Of a stretch of DNA of 10,016 nucleotides, positions 1-5,447 are shown piece after piece. The translations under genes and the position numbers were made by a program. The stretch is from NCBI GenBank assembly GCA_937988885.1, contig CALKHR010000121.1:1-10016 (forward strand), in the 5' to 3' direction. Below the pieces are notes generated by a model. It saw nothing but the letters and a program-made list of their open reading frames with translations. It was not told the origin of the DNA and did no database searches. Position 1 is the stretch's first letter. The number at the start of each line of letters is the position of its first letter. Origin of the DNA: an uncultured Roseiflexaceae bacterium. Lineage in GTDB: Bacteria > Chloroflexota > Chloroflexia > Chloroflexales > Roseiflexaceae.

Positions 1-420
1 TACTCCCCCTGGGCACGCAGCAGGGCAGCCAGATTGTTCAGGCTTTGTGCGGTATGGGGGTGCATTGGCCCCAGCGCCTGCTCGCGTATCGCCAGCGCGC
101 GCTCGTACAATGGTCGCGCCGCCCCGTACTCCCCCTGGCTATAGTGCAGGGCAGCCAGATTGTTCAGGCTTTGTGCGGTATCGGGGTGCATTGGCCCCAG
201 CGCCTGCTCGCGTATCGCCAGCGCGCGCTCGTACAATGGTCGCGCCGCCCCGTACTCCCCCTGGCTATAGTGCAGGGCAGCCAGATTGTTCAGGCTTTGT
301 GCGGTATCGGGGTGATTTGGCCCCAGCGCCTGCTCATAAATCGCCAGCGCGCGCTCGTACAATGGTCGCGCCGCCCCGTACTCCCCCTGGGCACGCAGCA
401 GGGCAGCCAGGTCGTTCAGG
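1..420 (-). repeat. 126-bp tandem repeat encoding 42-residue TPR units
   Basis: Units begin at about 3, 129 and 255, with a partial fourth from 381 to about 420, at an exact period of 126 bp (42 codons). Copies at 129-254 and 255-380 differ only at two short patches (around 313 and 331). The first and fourth units share a variant encoding LLRAQGE, while the middle two encode LHYSQGE. Near-identity at the DNA level, beyond what protein conservation needs, points to recent duplication or gene conversion. The array continues past the window edge, so the copy number is unknown. Confidence 0.93.
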
Positions 421-2399
421 CAAGCAGCATAGTTACGTTCGTCAGTTTCGGGTGTTAATTGCAGCGCCTCTTGGTAACATTGCTTCGCTGTATTATAGTG
501 ACCTGTAGCCTTTTCTATATGACCAATTAGAGAAAGAACCATTGCTTGTGCGCTCGTTGAGAGGCTTTTTTGGAAATCATCAAGCGCGATAGCTGCGTAG
601 TTTCGGGCAAGCTGATACTCTGCAAGTCTGTAGTGCGCCATGCCAAGGTAGTAACGAATACGGGCGGCGAAGAAGCGATCTACTTTGCGAAACATTTCAA
701 GCGCTTTTATAAGGCCAGGCAAAACATCACGAGCATACCCTTGATCAATCAATAGTGGTAGGATTGTCCTGATCGCGCCTTGTAGGGCATCGGGTATCTC
801 TACTGCGTCCCGCCAAGTTTTGAGCATATGCTGCCAATTATCGGGATTTTTGCGCCACTCCCCAAATTCTTCGGCGTATTCCTCTTTGCTGAGATCGGCA
901 TGCCAATCGGCCAGTACGCGCTGTGCTTGGCGAATGGCCCGGGCATCGTGACTCTCGGCCCAATCCCAGAGCACACGATGCAAGCGGAAACGGCCATCAC
1001 TAGCTTCGGTTAGCAGGCTGCGACGCACAAGCAAACGTAGAGTATCATCGGTCGCTTCGGCTGTTATACGGGCCGAGTCTGCGCCAAAGGTCAGCGGCTC
1101 AGGGGGCAGGGCGGCTAAACGCACAAAAGCGTCCTGCGCCTGGCGCGGCAGTGCAGCGAAGCTCATTGCGATAATCACCCGCGCATTGAGCGATGTGATC
1201 GGCTTATTGAAGAAGCGGGCGAACATACCGCCCCGTTGGCTTTTTTGAGCCTGAGTGATCGAAGTTGTTGGCAGATTCAGGCGGCGGGCGGCACTGTGTA
1301 GCTCATCGAGCGCAACTTGGAACCAGCGCTCCTGGTGCTGTTGTCGTTGATCGCGCAGATAGCGCCCCATCGCTTCAAGCAGTAGCGGCAGGCCTCCCAC
1401 CAAGGCTGCGAGTGTCTCTAGCTCGGATTGGTACGCCGATGCTGGGAGTTCAGCACTGCGGCGCAGCAGATCAACGGCTTGTGCTGTATCAAGTTGTGGG
1501 ATGGTGATGATATTGCCAGAGCCAACCAGATCGCCGAAATCGACCGACTGAAGCGCATCTCGTTGTCGGCCAGTGAATAGCGCGCTAACGTGAGGACTCG
1601 CCAGCAGGAATGGCCGCGCATGGTTGATATTCCACACATCATCAATAACAATCAGGAATGGCTGAGCTGCGCGGTTAATCAGACCTGTGATCTGCTGGAG
1701 TTGTTCCTCAAATGTGCTTTGAGGGGTGATTTGTAGGCCCAAGTCGCTACCCCAACGGCGCGTGACGTTGATCAGATCTGGAGTTTGCCCCAGGCTGGCC
1801 ATTAATACGCCGCCGGAGAAATGCTCACGAATCTGAGCATCGTAGGCCAGCGTAAGGGCCACACTTGTTTTGCCAGCCCCAGGCATGCCCGCCAGCGCCA
1901 GACGAACTGGTGTAGAGACACATAGCTTTGCCTGAAGCTCGGCAAGCAGTTCATCGCGACCAACTAACCCTTCTGAGAGTGATGGGTACGGTATGCTGAA
2001 GCGCGGGCCATCGCGTGGCTGAGGCTGAGCAGGATAGAAATGATGATCGTGTTTATCGCCCATCACCTTGTCGCCAACGATTTTATCACCAGCAACCTGA
2101 TCGCCACTTTGGTAACTCACCGAGCCGAGATTAACACCGATAACGTTACCTTCAACATTCCCAGGCACTTCGACCCGCCCCTGCACACCAGCACCCTGCG
2201 CCGTCTCCTCGTCCTCCGGCGCATCCTTGACGGCAACGCCAGCAGCGCGTAACGCTGCCTTGCACTGCGCAATGCCTGCGCGTGCTTCTCTAATAGTAGT
2301 GAGGTCTGCATTGGTGAGCGATGTTTGGTTCAAGAGTTCAGTGATTTTGTGTCGGTAGGCGGCGAGTTGCTCTTGAAGGGTGGAGATGTTGTCGTTCAT
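1..2399 (-). CDS. STAND (NB-ARC-like) ATPase with C-terminal TPR repeats, C-terminus beyond window
   Basis: One uninterrupted reading frame starts at ATG 2397-2399 and is still open at the left edge, giving about 799 residues. Residues 1-70 are a helical N-terminal region that I cannot name. Residues about 80-116 form a glycine-rich linker with a five-residue rhythm (GDxVAGDKIVGDKVMGDK), a style common in Chloroflexota and cyanobacterial STAND proteins. The ATPase follows: P-loop GMPGAGKTS at 171-179, Walker B FLIVIDDVW at 248-256, a GGLPL motif at 335-339, and a winged-helix-like part ending near HRVLWDWAES (474-483). From about 580 onward there are TPRs; the last four visible units are the 42-residue kinesin-light-chain type. 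STAND proteins are ATP-driven switches whose repeat domain senses a ligand; many act in signalling or phage defence. No enzymatic effector domain is visible, so its output is unknown. The ATPase/TPR architecture is secure; the role is not. Confidence 0.88.
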   Translation of the reverse strand, partial: MNDNISTLQEQLAAYRHKITELLNQTSLTNADLTTIREARAGIAQCKAALRAAGVAVKDAPEDEETAQGAGVQGRVEVPGNVEGNVIGVNLGSVSYQSGDQVAGDKIVGDKVMGDKHDHHFYPAQPQPRDGPRFSIPYPSLSEGLVGRDELLAELQAKLCVSTPVRLALAGMPGAGKTSVALTLAYDAQIREHFSGGVLMASLGQTPDLINVTRRWGSDLGLQITPQSTFEEQLQQITGLINRAAQPFLIVIDDVWNINHARPFLLASPHVSALFTGRQRDALQSVDFGDLVGSGNIITIPQLDTAQAVDLLRRSAELPASAYQSELETLAALVGGLPLLLEAMGRYLRDQRQQHQERWFQVALDELHSAARRLNLPTTSITQAQKSQRGGMFARFFNKPITSLNARVIIAMSFAALPRQAQDAFVRLAALPPEPLTFGADSARITAEATDDTLRLLVRRSLLTEASDGRFRLHRVLWDWAESHDARAIRQAQRVLADWHADLSKEEYAEEFGEWRKNPDNWQHMLKTWRDAVEIPDALQGAIRTILPLLIDQGYARDVLPGLIKALEMFRKVDRFFAARIRYYLGMAHYRLAEYQLARNYAAIALDDFQKSLSTSAQAMVLSLIGHIEKATGHYNTAKQCYQEALQLTPETDERNYAACLNDLAALLRAQGEYGAARPLYERALAIYEQALGPNHPDTAQSLNNLAALHYSQGEYGAARPLYERALAIREQALGPMHPDTAQSLNNLAALHYSQGEYGAARPLYERALAIREQALGPMHPHTAQSLNNLAALLRAQGE

Positions 2400-2441
2400 T
2401 GGAATGGCTTTCTCAGCAGGCAATTCTAGTGAGGTTTTTCT

Positions 2442-2470
2442 AATGTAGCATGAGTATTTGGCATTGGCAA
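2442..2470 (-). promoter_or_regulatory. Candidate promoter of the STAND ATPase gene
   Basis: On the minus strand TTGCCA (2465-2470) and TACATT (2442-2447) are separated by 17 bp. A TGC immediately precedes the -10 element, as in extended -10 promoters. The expected start, near 2435, leaves a leader of about 35 nt. The ribosome binding site is weak. Predicted from sequence only. Confidence 0.4.
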
Positions 2471-2526
2471 GGGATTTGAGAGTTTCCTACCAAAGTTTAA
2501 CTAGGTTTATCGGTGCTGTTTACATT

Positions 2527-2556
2527 GAGATCTCTCACGTTCGTTCGAGATGACAG
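2527..2556. repeat. Short dispersed-type repeat, diverged copy
   Basis: The stretch GAGATCTCTCACGTTCG..CGAGATGACAG resembles the element at 2806-2842 (GAGATTCTTCACTTCG..CAGAATGACA). Sequences of this style recur between genes in many bacterial genomes, from general recollection. Both copies in this window lie in the same noncoding stretch. Function unknown. Confidence 0.4.
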
Positions 2557-2578
2557 TGCGTTTCTTGGTTTCAAGGAG

Positions 2579-2598
2579 TGCAATGCACCATCATTGCA
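2579..2598. repeat. Small inverted repeat TGCAATG/CATTGCA
   Basis: Perfect 7-bp arms at 2579-2585 and 2592-2598 with a 6-nt loop. It lies just upstream of the larger nested palindrome at 2609-2667. Stem stability is low, and it may simply be part of the same repeat cluster. Confidence 0.45.
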
Positions 2599-2608
2599 AT
2601 ACTTTGCC

Positions 2609-2667
2609 GACCTGTCAGGTGCCTTTTGAGGCATCCTAACGCCTTACTAAGACGCACCTGACAGGTC
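2609..2667. repeat. Nested palindromic element, 14-bp perfect terminal inverted repeats
   Basis: Left arm GACCTGTCAGGTGC (2609-2622) and right arm GCACCTGACAGGTC (2654-2667) are perfect reverse complements. Each arm is itself a palindrome (ACCTG-T-CAGGT and ACCTG-A-CAGGT). Inside, AGGC (2629-2632) can pair with GCCT (2641-2644). The layout suits a REP-like or MITE-like miniature element. No open reading frame or target-site duplication is evident. It could also fold in RNA, but it lacks a T-tail. Confidence 0.7.
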
Positions 2668-2805
2668 AAAATCAATGAGTGACATTGCTTTTTTTGCCGT
2701 TTCGGTGAGATTATTCACCTCGCCTAACGGCTTGTTACTCAACAACAGACAATTGGACGGGCGGAGTAGAACGGAACCCAAACGCTCAAGGCCGCACGAG
2801 ACGGG

Positions 2806-2842
2806 GAGATTCTTCACTTCGCTACGCTCGCTCAGAATGACA
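2806..2842. repeat. Short dispersed-type repeat (GAGATTCTTC...AGAATGACA)
   Basis: The element opens with GAGATTCTTCACTTCG and closes with GCTCAGAATGACA. GATTCT near the left end and AGAATG near the right can pair, so it is an imperfect hairpin. A diverged copy sits at 2527-2556. I recall near-identical sequences between genes of many bacteria, Chloroflexota included; a genome search is needed to count them here. Confidence 0.5.
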
Positions 2843-2866
2843 ATTTATCGCATCTAGGGTTACAAG

Positions 2867-2888
2867 CACATCTGTGTAATCTGTGGAT
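2867..2888. repeat. Short repeat-like motif with internal duplication (CTGTGTAAT/CTGTGGAT)
   Basis: CACATCTGTGTAATCTGTGGAT contains the repeated half ATCTGTGKA. From recollection, very similar strings occur as common intergenic repeats in several phyla. It directly abuts the candidate operator at 2898. Low confidence that it is a distinct element. Confidence 0.3.
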
Positions 2889-2897
2889 GTTCAGCGA

Positions 2898-2913
2898 TGT
2901 GATAAAAGTCATA
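2898..2913 (+). promoter_or_regulatory. Candidate Crp/Fnr-type operator upstream of the DUF542 operon
   Basis: TGTGATAAAAGTCATA is an imperfect 16-bp palindrome of the form TGTGA-N6-TCAYA. It matches the site at 5094-5109 at 12 of 16 positions, including the core GTGA-N-AAA-N-GTCA. Its centre (2905.5) is 28.5 bp upstream of the GATAAT hexamer at 2934, close to the spacing of a class II activator site. The likely binder is the Crp/Fnr protein encoded at 4410-5081, whose recognition helix is CRP-like. Prediction only. Confidence 0.55.
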
Positions 2914-2933
2914 GCCTCCCCCTGCGAACTGTC

Positions 2934-2939
2934 GATAAT
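2934..2939 (+). promoter_or_regulatory. Candidate -10 element of the DUF542 operon
   Basis: GATAAT matches five of six bases of the sigma-70 -10 consensus. No good -35 hexamer is present at the right distance; the operator at 2898-2913 covers that region, as expected for an activator-dependent promoter. The predicted start near 2946 gives a leader of about 24 nt that contains the ribosome binding site AAGGAGG (2959-2965 region). Confidence 0.5.
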
Positions 2940-2969
2940 GAGACTAACACAAGTAGCAAGGAGGATGCT

Positions 2970-3182
2970 ATGAACACAATCACACAACCAACCGTGGCAG
3001 CTACGGAGACGATCAACGAACTTGTCGCCCGTGCGCCGGAGGTGTTGCCAGTGCTGCAACGCTATGGAATCGATACATGCTGTGGTGGCTCGCTATCGCT
3101 TGAAACCGTTGCGGAGCGGCACCGCCTCGAACTCTCGGAGTTGTTATCGGCGCTGCAAGAGGCAATAGGTAGTCGACCATGA
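2970..3182 (+). CDS. Stand-alone DUF542 / ScdA N-terminal domain protein (RIC-like, NO stress)
   Basis: This 70-residue protein starts at ATG 2970, just behind a strong AAGGAGG Shine-Dalgarno; an upstream in-frame ATG at 2883 has none and precedes the predicted promoter. Residues about 18-65 match the DUF542/ScdA_N domain: INELVARAP, then RYGIDTCCGG with the family's Cys-Cys-Gly-Gly motif (residues 36-39), then an SLETVAERH helix. In full-length RIC proteins (YtfE, ScdA, about 220 residues) this domain precedes a di-iron hemerythrin domain and the protein repairs iron-sulfur clusters damaged by NO. The hemerythrin part is absent here, so it cannot be a complete RIC; it may donate to a partner. 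Its stop overlaps the next start (ATGA, 3179-3182), implying translational coupling. The neighbouring nirK supports a nitrosative-stress role. Confidence 0.88.
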   Translation: MNTITQPTVAATETINELVARAPEVLPVLQRYGIDTCCGGSLSLETVAERHRLELSELLSALQEAIGSRP

Positions 3183-4024
3183 GCCGTTTCGCTCGCGCAT
3201 TCCTGCTCACCGCGCTCCTATCGCTGCTCGGTGCAGCGCTGCTGCACCTACTGGCAGCCGTTCAGGTGCCCTATACCTGGGCACCGCTGGTTCATCTCAC
3301 GCTGTTTGGCTGGATCACTGGCATGATCATGGCGGTGAGCTACCACACGATGCCAGTCTTTGCCGCCCGCGTCTACCCCACCACCACGCCGATCTGGCTG
3401 CACTGGGCCGCCTTCACTGGCGGACTTGTGCTGGTGGTGGCAGGTATGCTGCTGCGCTGGCCCCTGCTCGAAGGCGTCGGTTTGGCGTTGCAGTTCGCTG
3501 GTGCGGTGCTGTTCATCATCGCAACGGTCTTGCTGATGGTGCGGGGCGAGCGTCGGGGACACCACCCTGTGCCGCCCATCGCCGAGCAACCGCAGATCGA
3601 TAAGGTCGGCACTGCCGCCACGAAAACCGCTTCGGTGGCGCTGCCCACGGTGCTGCTGTTGCTGATCGGCGTGCGCTTCGAGTGGCTTCACGCCAACTGG
3701 CTGTTGGCCGCCGAGCACGGCCTGGCGCTCGGCTGGGTGATGATGATGATCGTCGGTGTGGCCTACCACGTGCTGCCGCGCTTCAGCGGTCGCGCGCTGC
3801 GTGGCCTGCGCTACGCACGCATGCAGTTGCGCGCGCACATCGCGGCGGTGCTGCTGATCGTACTGGGCTTGGGCTTGAACTTCCCCCGTCTGTTCGCGTT
3901 CGGCGCGCTGTTGATGGCGCTGTCGTTGGCGCTGTTCGCTTGGACGGTCTGGCCCACGCTTCACGCGCTGCGCGTTCGCCCACCCGCGACCATCCGCCTG
4001 ACATTTCGGGAGCCAACACGATGA
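3179..4024 (+). CDS. Eight-helix membrane protein, two modules resembling heme-copper oxidase subunit I
   Basis: The 281-residue product has about eight hydrophobic segments arranged as two four-helix modules (roughly 8-120 and 152-260), joined by a polar loop rich in Pro and His (123-150). Each module carries the same signature in its second helix: H39 with GW44-45 and YHTMPVF (H56), and H180 with GW185-186 and YHVLPRF (H197). The His-to-His distance is 17 in both. This pattern aligns without gaps to helix X of cytochrome oxidase subunit I, where the low-spin heme ligand lies 17 residues before an HWxPLF motif. The histidines may therefore bind heme or copper; this is inference. NnrS, another 12-helix heme-copper protein linked to NO, is an alternative relative. 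The gene overlaps its neighbours by ATGA at both ends, so it is made with DUF542 and the next protein. Confidence 0.78.
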   Translation: MSRFARAFLLTALLSLLGAALLHLLAAVQVPYTWAPLVHLTLFGWITGMIMAVSYHTMPVFAARVYPTTTPIWLHWAAFTGGLVLVVAGMLLRWPLLEGVGLALQFAGAVLFIIATVLLMVRGERRGHHPVPPIAEQPQIDKVGTAATKTASVALPTVLLLLIGVRFEWLHANWLLAAEHGLALGWVMMMIVGVAYHVLPRFSGRALRGLRYARMQLRAHIAAVLLIVLGLGLNFPRLFAFGALLMALSLALFAWTVWPTLHALRVRPPATIRLTFREPTR

Positions 4025-4413
4025 GTCCATTAACAGTACGTTGCATCAAAGCGGCCTTCATCTATCTGGCGCTGGGGATCGGCTTGGGAGCCAGTTTCGC
4101 CATTGATCGGGCCTTTGGCGCGGGGTTGCGCACCCTGCACGCCGAGTTCAACCTGTGGGGCTGGAGCACGCTGCTGATCTACGGGATGGGCTACCACATG
4201 CTGCCGCGCTTCACGGGGCAGCCGCTGCGCTGGCCGCGCTTGGCCGAGGTGCAATCGTGGCTGGCGATCGGCGGGGTGGCATTGACCGCGCTGGGGTGGT
4301 TGGGCACACGCTACGGCCTACCACTGGCGCAGGTCTGGCTGATCGGCGGGGCGAGCGTGCAGTTAGTGGCCGCCAGCGCATTCGGCCTGCAGATCGTCAG
4401 GCTGTTGCGCTAA
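4021..4413 (+). CDS. Four-helix membrane protein, third heme-copper-oxidase-I-like module
   Basis: This 130-residue protein starts at ATG 4021, overlapping the previous stop by ATGA; the frame continues upstream without a better start. It has four hydrophobic segments (about 11-29, 41-60, 80-97, 103-126). The second contains GW47-48 and YHMLPRF (H59), with the same 11-residue W-to-H spacing as both modules of the preceding protein, and H40 19 residues before H59. Together the two genes encode three copies of a four-helix unit, 12 helices in total. The charged segment after PRF (TGQPLRWPR) resembles the FSGRALRGL of module two. Its partner is presumably the upstream protein. It ends facing the convergent regulator gene: the two stop codons overlap at 4410-4413. 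Function unproven; probably linked to NO or nitrite handling. Confidence 0.75.
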   Translation: MSPLTVRCIKAAFIYLALGIGLGASFAIDRAFGAGLRTLHAEFNLWGWSTLLIYGMGYHMLPRFTGQPLRWPRLAEVQSWLAIGGVALTALGWLGTRYGLPLAQVWLIGGASVQLVAASAFGLQIVRLLR

Positions 4414-5081
4414 TCCTCGCGCAGTTCGGCTAGGCGAGCGCGATCCAGGATCGTGATATTACCCCGATCCAGGCGAATAATCCCCTGTACCTCGAACCCC
4501 TTGAGTGTGCGCGCGACCATCTCTCGCACGGTGCCCAGCCGCGATGCGATCTCGGCCTGGGTGAGCGGCGGGCTAGGCTGGCCGCGCGCCGCCCGCTCCG
4601 CCTGCGTCAGCAGCAAGCCCGCCAACCGCCCCTGAACGGTGTGCAACGCCAGATCATCCACAAGGTTCACCAAGTGCCGCAAGCGCCCGGCGAACTCGCC
4701 CAGCAGCGCCAGAGCCAACGACGGGTGCTGTTCGATCAGGGTGCGGATGGCCCGTCGTGGCAGCATCAGCAGTGAGGTCGCAGTTAGCGTCTCGGCGTTG
4801 GCAGGGCAAGGGCCGCCATCGAAGATCGGCACCGTGTTGAAATGCCCGCCCGGCGTGATCACATTCATCACTTGTTCGCGCCCGCTAGCCGCGACCCGAC
4901 TGATTTTGACCAATCCCGCACTAAGTACGTACATCGCCTCGGCAGGCTCACCTTCGAGTTGAATGACCGTGTGAGCGGGGTGCTGCTGCTCCACCCCGAT
5001 CCGCGCCATTTCCCTGAGCACCGCATCGGGCAGATTCGCGCTGAACCCACACTTCCTCAGTATCTCTAGCTTTTCTTCCAT
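4410..5081 (-). CDS. Crp/Fnr-family transcriptional regulator
   Basis: The 223-residue product (start ATG 5081) has the usual family length: cyclic-nucleotide-binding-type beta roll (about 30-115), long dimerisation helix (about 118-150), and winged helix-turn-helix (about 165-215). The glycines of the roll are clear (GLVKISR, SGRE, PGGHFNTVPIFDGG). The recognition helix reads GTVREMVARTLK, so it has RExxxR like E. coli CRP, which contacts TGTGA half-sites. Only two cysteines are present (in RKCGF and GPCPAN), so an FNR-type four-cysteine cluster is excluded; the CRP cAMP pocket residues are not evident either. The signal is unknown, possibly NO as in DNR/NnrR regulators, given the neighbours. 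A GTG at 5106-5108 could extend it by nine residues, but it has no Shine-Dalgarno and lies inside the operator. Divergent from ferredoxin-nirK. Confidence 0.88.
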   Translation of the reverse strand: MEEKLEILRKCGFSANLPDAVLREMARIGVEQQHPAHTVIQLEGEPAEAMYVLSAGLVKISRVAASGREQVMNVITPGGHFNTVPIFDGGPCPANAETLTATSLLMLPRRAIRTLIEQHPSLALALLGEFAGRLRHLVNLVDDLALHTVQGRLAGLLLTQAERAARGQPSPPLTQAEIASRLGTVREMVARTLKGFEVQGIIRLDRGNITILDRARLAELRED

Positions 5082-5093
5082 CTGTTCTCTCGC

Positions 5094-5109
5094 TGTGAGA
5101 AATGTCACT
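5094..5109. promoter_or_regulatory. Candidate Crp/Fnr operator between the regulator gene and ferredoxin-nirK
   Basis: TGTGAGAAATGTCACT is TGTGA-N6-TCACT, one base from the E. coli CRP consensus halves. It shares 12 of 16 bases with the site at 2898-2913. It lies 13 bp upstream of the regulator's ATG, where binding could repress its own gene. For the ferredoxin side its centre (5101.5) is exactly 41.5 bp upstream of the start predicted from TATGCT at 5131. The site could therefore serve both directions. Confidence 0.6.
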
Positions 5110-5130
5110 GTGTTTTGATCGCCACTCGGT

Positions 5131-5136
5131 TATGCT
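5131..5136 (+). promoter_or_regulatory. Candidate -10 element of the ferredoxin-nirK operon
   Basis: TATGCT matches four of six -10 consensus bases. No good -35 lies at standard distance, which fits dependence on an activator bound at 5094-5109. The predicted start near 5143 gives a leader of about 25 nt with AAAGGAA before the ATG at 5168. Confidence 0.4.
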
Positions 5137-5167
5137 GGCTTCATAAGAATACGAAAGGAACGTTGTG

Positions 5168-5398
5168 ATGGAAGCGCATGACCGAACCAGCGACTGGACA
5201 TTACCCATTATCGATCTGCAACGATGTGTCGGTTGCGGTGAGTGTGTTCGGCGCTGCCCAACGCAGGCTGTGGCGTTATCGGCGCAGCATGCTGTCATTG
5301 TACAACCAGAACGCTGTACATTCTGCGAGATCTGCGAGCAGTATTGCCCGCACGAGGCGATTGGTCGCCCGTTTCTGATTCGATTCGCTGTTGTGTGA
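5168..5398 (+). CDS. 2[4Fe-4S] ferredoxin-type protein
   Basis: The 76-residue product contains two complete CxxCxxCxxxCP cluster motifs, CVGCGECVRRCP and CTFCEICEQYCP, each followed by the usual short loop. It should bind two [4Fe-4S] clusters and carry electrons in the cytoplasm; no signal peptide or membrane segment is seen. ATG 5168 is chosen because AAAGGAA ends seven bases upstream; a GTG at 5165 is poorly spaced. About 17 residues precede the first cluster. It is 49 bp upstream of nirK on the same strand with no terminator between them, so the two are probably one transcript. NirK is extracytoplasmic and normally receives electrons from cupredoxins or cytochromes c, so this ferredoxin is unlikely to feed it directly; it may serve the repair or regulation side. 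Confidence 0.88.
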   Translation: MEAHDRTSDWTLPIIDLQRCVGCGECVRRCPTQAVALSAQHAVIVQPERCTFCEICEQYCPHEAIGRPFLIRFAVV

Positions 5399-5447
5399 GA
5401 CATATCGGCTGCAATGAGGCAGTTGTGATACATTCAGGAGCAGTAAC

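Larger units (their letters stand above)
2668..2897. other. Noncoding stretch made of repeat-like DNA
   Basis: I see no credible gene here. A 60-codon plus-strand frame (2675-2857) is mostly translation of the repeat at 2806-2842 and has no ribosome binding site or recognisable domain. The stretch ends at the operator of the DUF542 operon. The composition suggests an accumulation zone for small repeats between the STAND gene and the nitrite/NO module. Confidence 0.6.

Noticed and set aside
1..420. CRISPR array from the regularly spaced repeats
   Set aside because: The repeat is continuous at 126 bp without unique spacers and encodes in-frame TPR units.
2675..2857. Small plus-strand gene of 60 codons
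   Set aside because: Most of it is translation of a dispersed repeat, with no ribosome binding site.
3248..4030. A 260-codon minus-strand frame rich in His and Gln opposite the membrane protein gene
   Set aside because: Composition is that of a complement of hydrophobic codons; the plus-strand protein has repeated motifs and coupled start/stop overlaps.
4410..5108. The Crp/Fnr protein as an oxygen-sensing FNR with a [4Fe-4S] cluster
   Set aside because: Only two cysteines are present and the N-terminal cysteine cluster is missing.
5422..5440. A third Crp-type site (TTGTGATACATTCAGG) just upstream of nirK
   Set aside because: Only the left half matches, the spacing is one base short, and the right half merges with the ribosome binding site.
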